From: Erysipelotrichaceae bacterium
GTDB lineage: Bacteria > Bacillota_I > Bacilli_A > RFN20 > CAG-826
Reading direction: 5' to 3'
Length of the DNA stretch: 14,032 bases
NCBI GenBank assembly: GCA_031271635.1
Contig: JAISVG010000007.1
Coordinates: 1-14,032, forward strand
Below, piece by piece: positions 13,938-14,032 of this stretch; the stretch's first letter is position 1, and every line of letters starts with the position of its first letter. The position numbers and the translations under genes were made by a program. A model generated the notes under the pieces. That model had not been told where the DNA came from. It worked only from the letters and a program-made list of their open reading frames with translations, and did no database searches.

Positions 13938-14032
13938 ATGAACCAATATTCTTTTGTCAAAGCAGTGATCTTTGATTTAGATGGAGTAATTGTTTTTACT
14001 GATAAATTTCACTATTTAGCATGGAAACGTCT
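13938..14032 (+). CDS. Beta-phosphoglucomutase-like HAD phosphotransferase (5' part, runs off the window)
   Basis: Only the first 31 codons are present. VKAVIFDLDGVI (7-18) is HAD motif I, with nucleophile D13 and acid/base D15. It is followed by FHYLAWKR, which matches the start of beta-phosphoglucomutases. H25 aligns with the hinge His20 of the Lactococcus lactis enzyme. The usual Asp two residues after VI is replaced by Phe20. The expected reaction is conversion of beta-glucose 1-phosphate to glucose 6-phosphate, as used after phosphorolysis of maltose, trehalose or similar disaccharides. Another sugar-phosphatase HAD is possible because the rest is missing. It starts at ATG 13938, which appears to be leaderless. 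Confidence 0.75.
   Translation, partial: MNQYSFVKAVIFDLDGVIVFTDKFHYLAWKR

Overview
The window is AT-rich and bacterial. Its core is the conserved ribosomal-protein/RNA-polymerase cluster in Gram-positive order: rplK, rplA, rplJ, rplL, an RsmC-type methyltransferase, rpoB, rpoC. The methyltransferase just upstream of rpoB, the rplJ leader RNA and the strong AGGAGG ribosome binding sites point to Bacillota (Bacilli sensu lato). Three further traits lean towards the Mollicutes/Erysipelotrichia side of that group: Asn at the RpoB position equivalent to E. coli His526, a compacted rRNA-facing loop in L11, and an extra block near the N-terminus of RpoC. Trp is encoded only by TGG and no gene contains in-frame TGA, so the standard bacterial code is used. 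No species is claimed.

Layout. Positions 1-152 hold no recognisable gene. Positions 153-841 encode a membrane-anchored PH-like protein with a C-terminal zinc ribbon, split by a one-base frameshift in a run of five T. A promoter at 927-956 starts the main operon, and a structured leader likely bound by L1 precedes rplK (1040-1453) and rplA (1457-2131). The L10 leader (2141-2221) precedes rplJ and rplL. A 16-bp hairpin at 3142-3176 separates the ribosomal-protein genes from rsmC-rpoB-rpoC (3202-11576). A strong intrinsic terminator (11593-11620) ends the operon.

The right side is accessory. It has a family-2 glycosyltransferase (minus strand), a small protein with a PucR-type helix-turn-helix (plus), a hexapeptide-repeat acetyltransferase (minus), and the first 31 codons of a beta-phosphoglucomutase-like HAD enzyme (plus) running off the end. 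The last two are divergent across an intergenic region with a perfect 15-bp palindrome.

How it works together. The central operon makes the L1 and L11 stalks, the L7/L12 stalk base and both large RNA polymerase subunits. Likely control points are an L1-responsive leader, an L10-responsive leader and partial termination after rplL, which would keep polymerase output below ribosomal-protein output. The flanking genes use a different initiation style: at least three, and probably four, have a -10 box exactly 6 nt before the start codon and no Shine-Dalgarno sequence, which suggests leaderless transcripts. I found no CRISPR array, tRNA, rRNA, insertion sequence or phage gene, and no complete novel system. 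The most notable signals are the leaderless pattern, the natural rifampicin-insensitivity residue in RpoB, and the regulatory RNA and operator-like structures.
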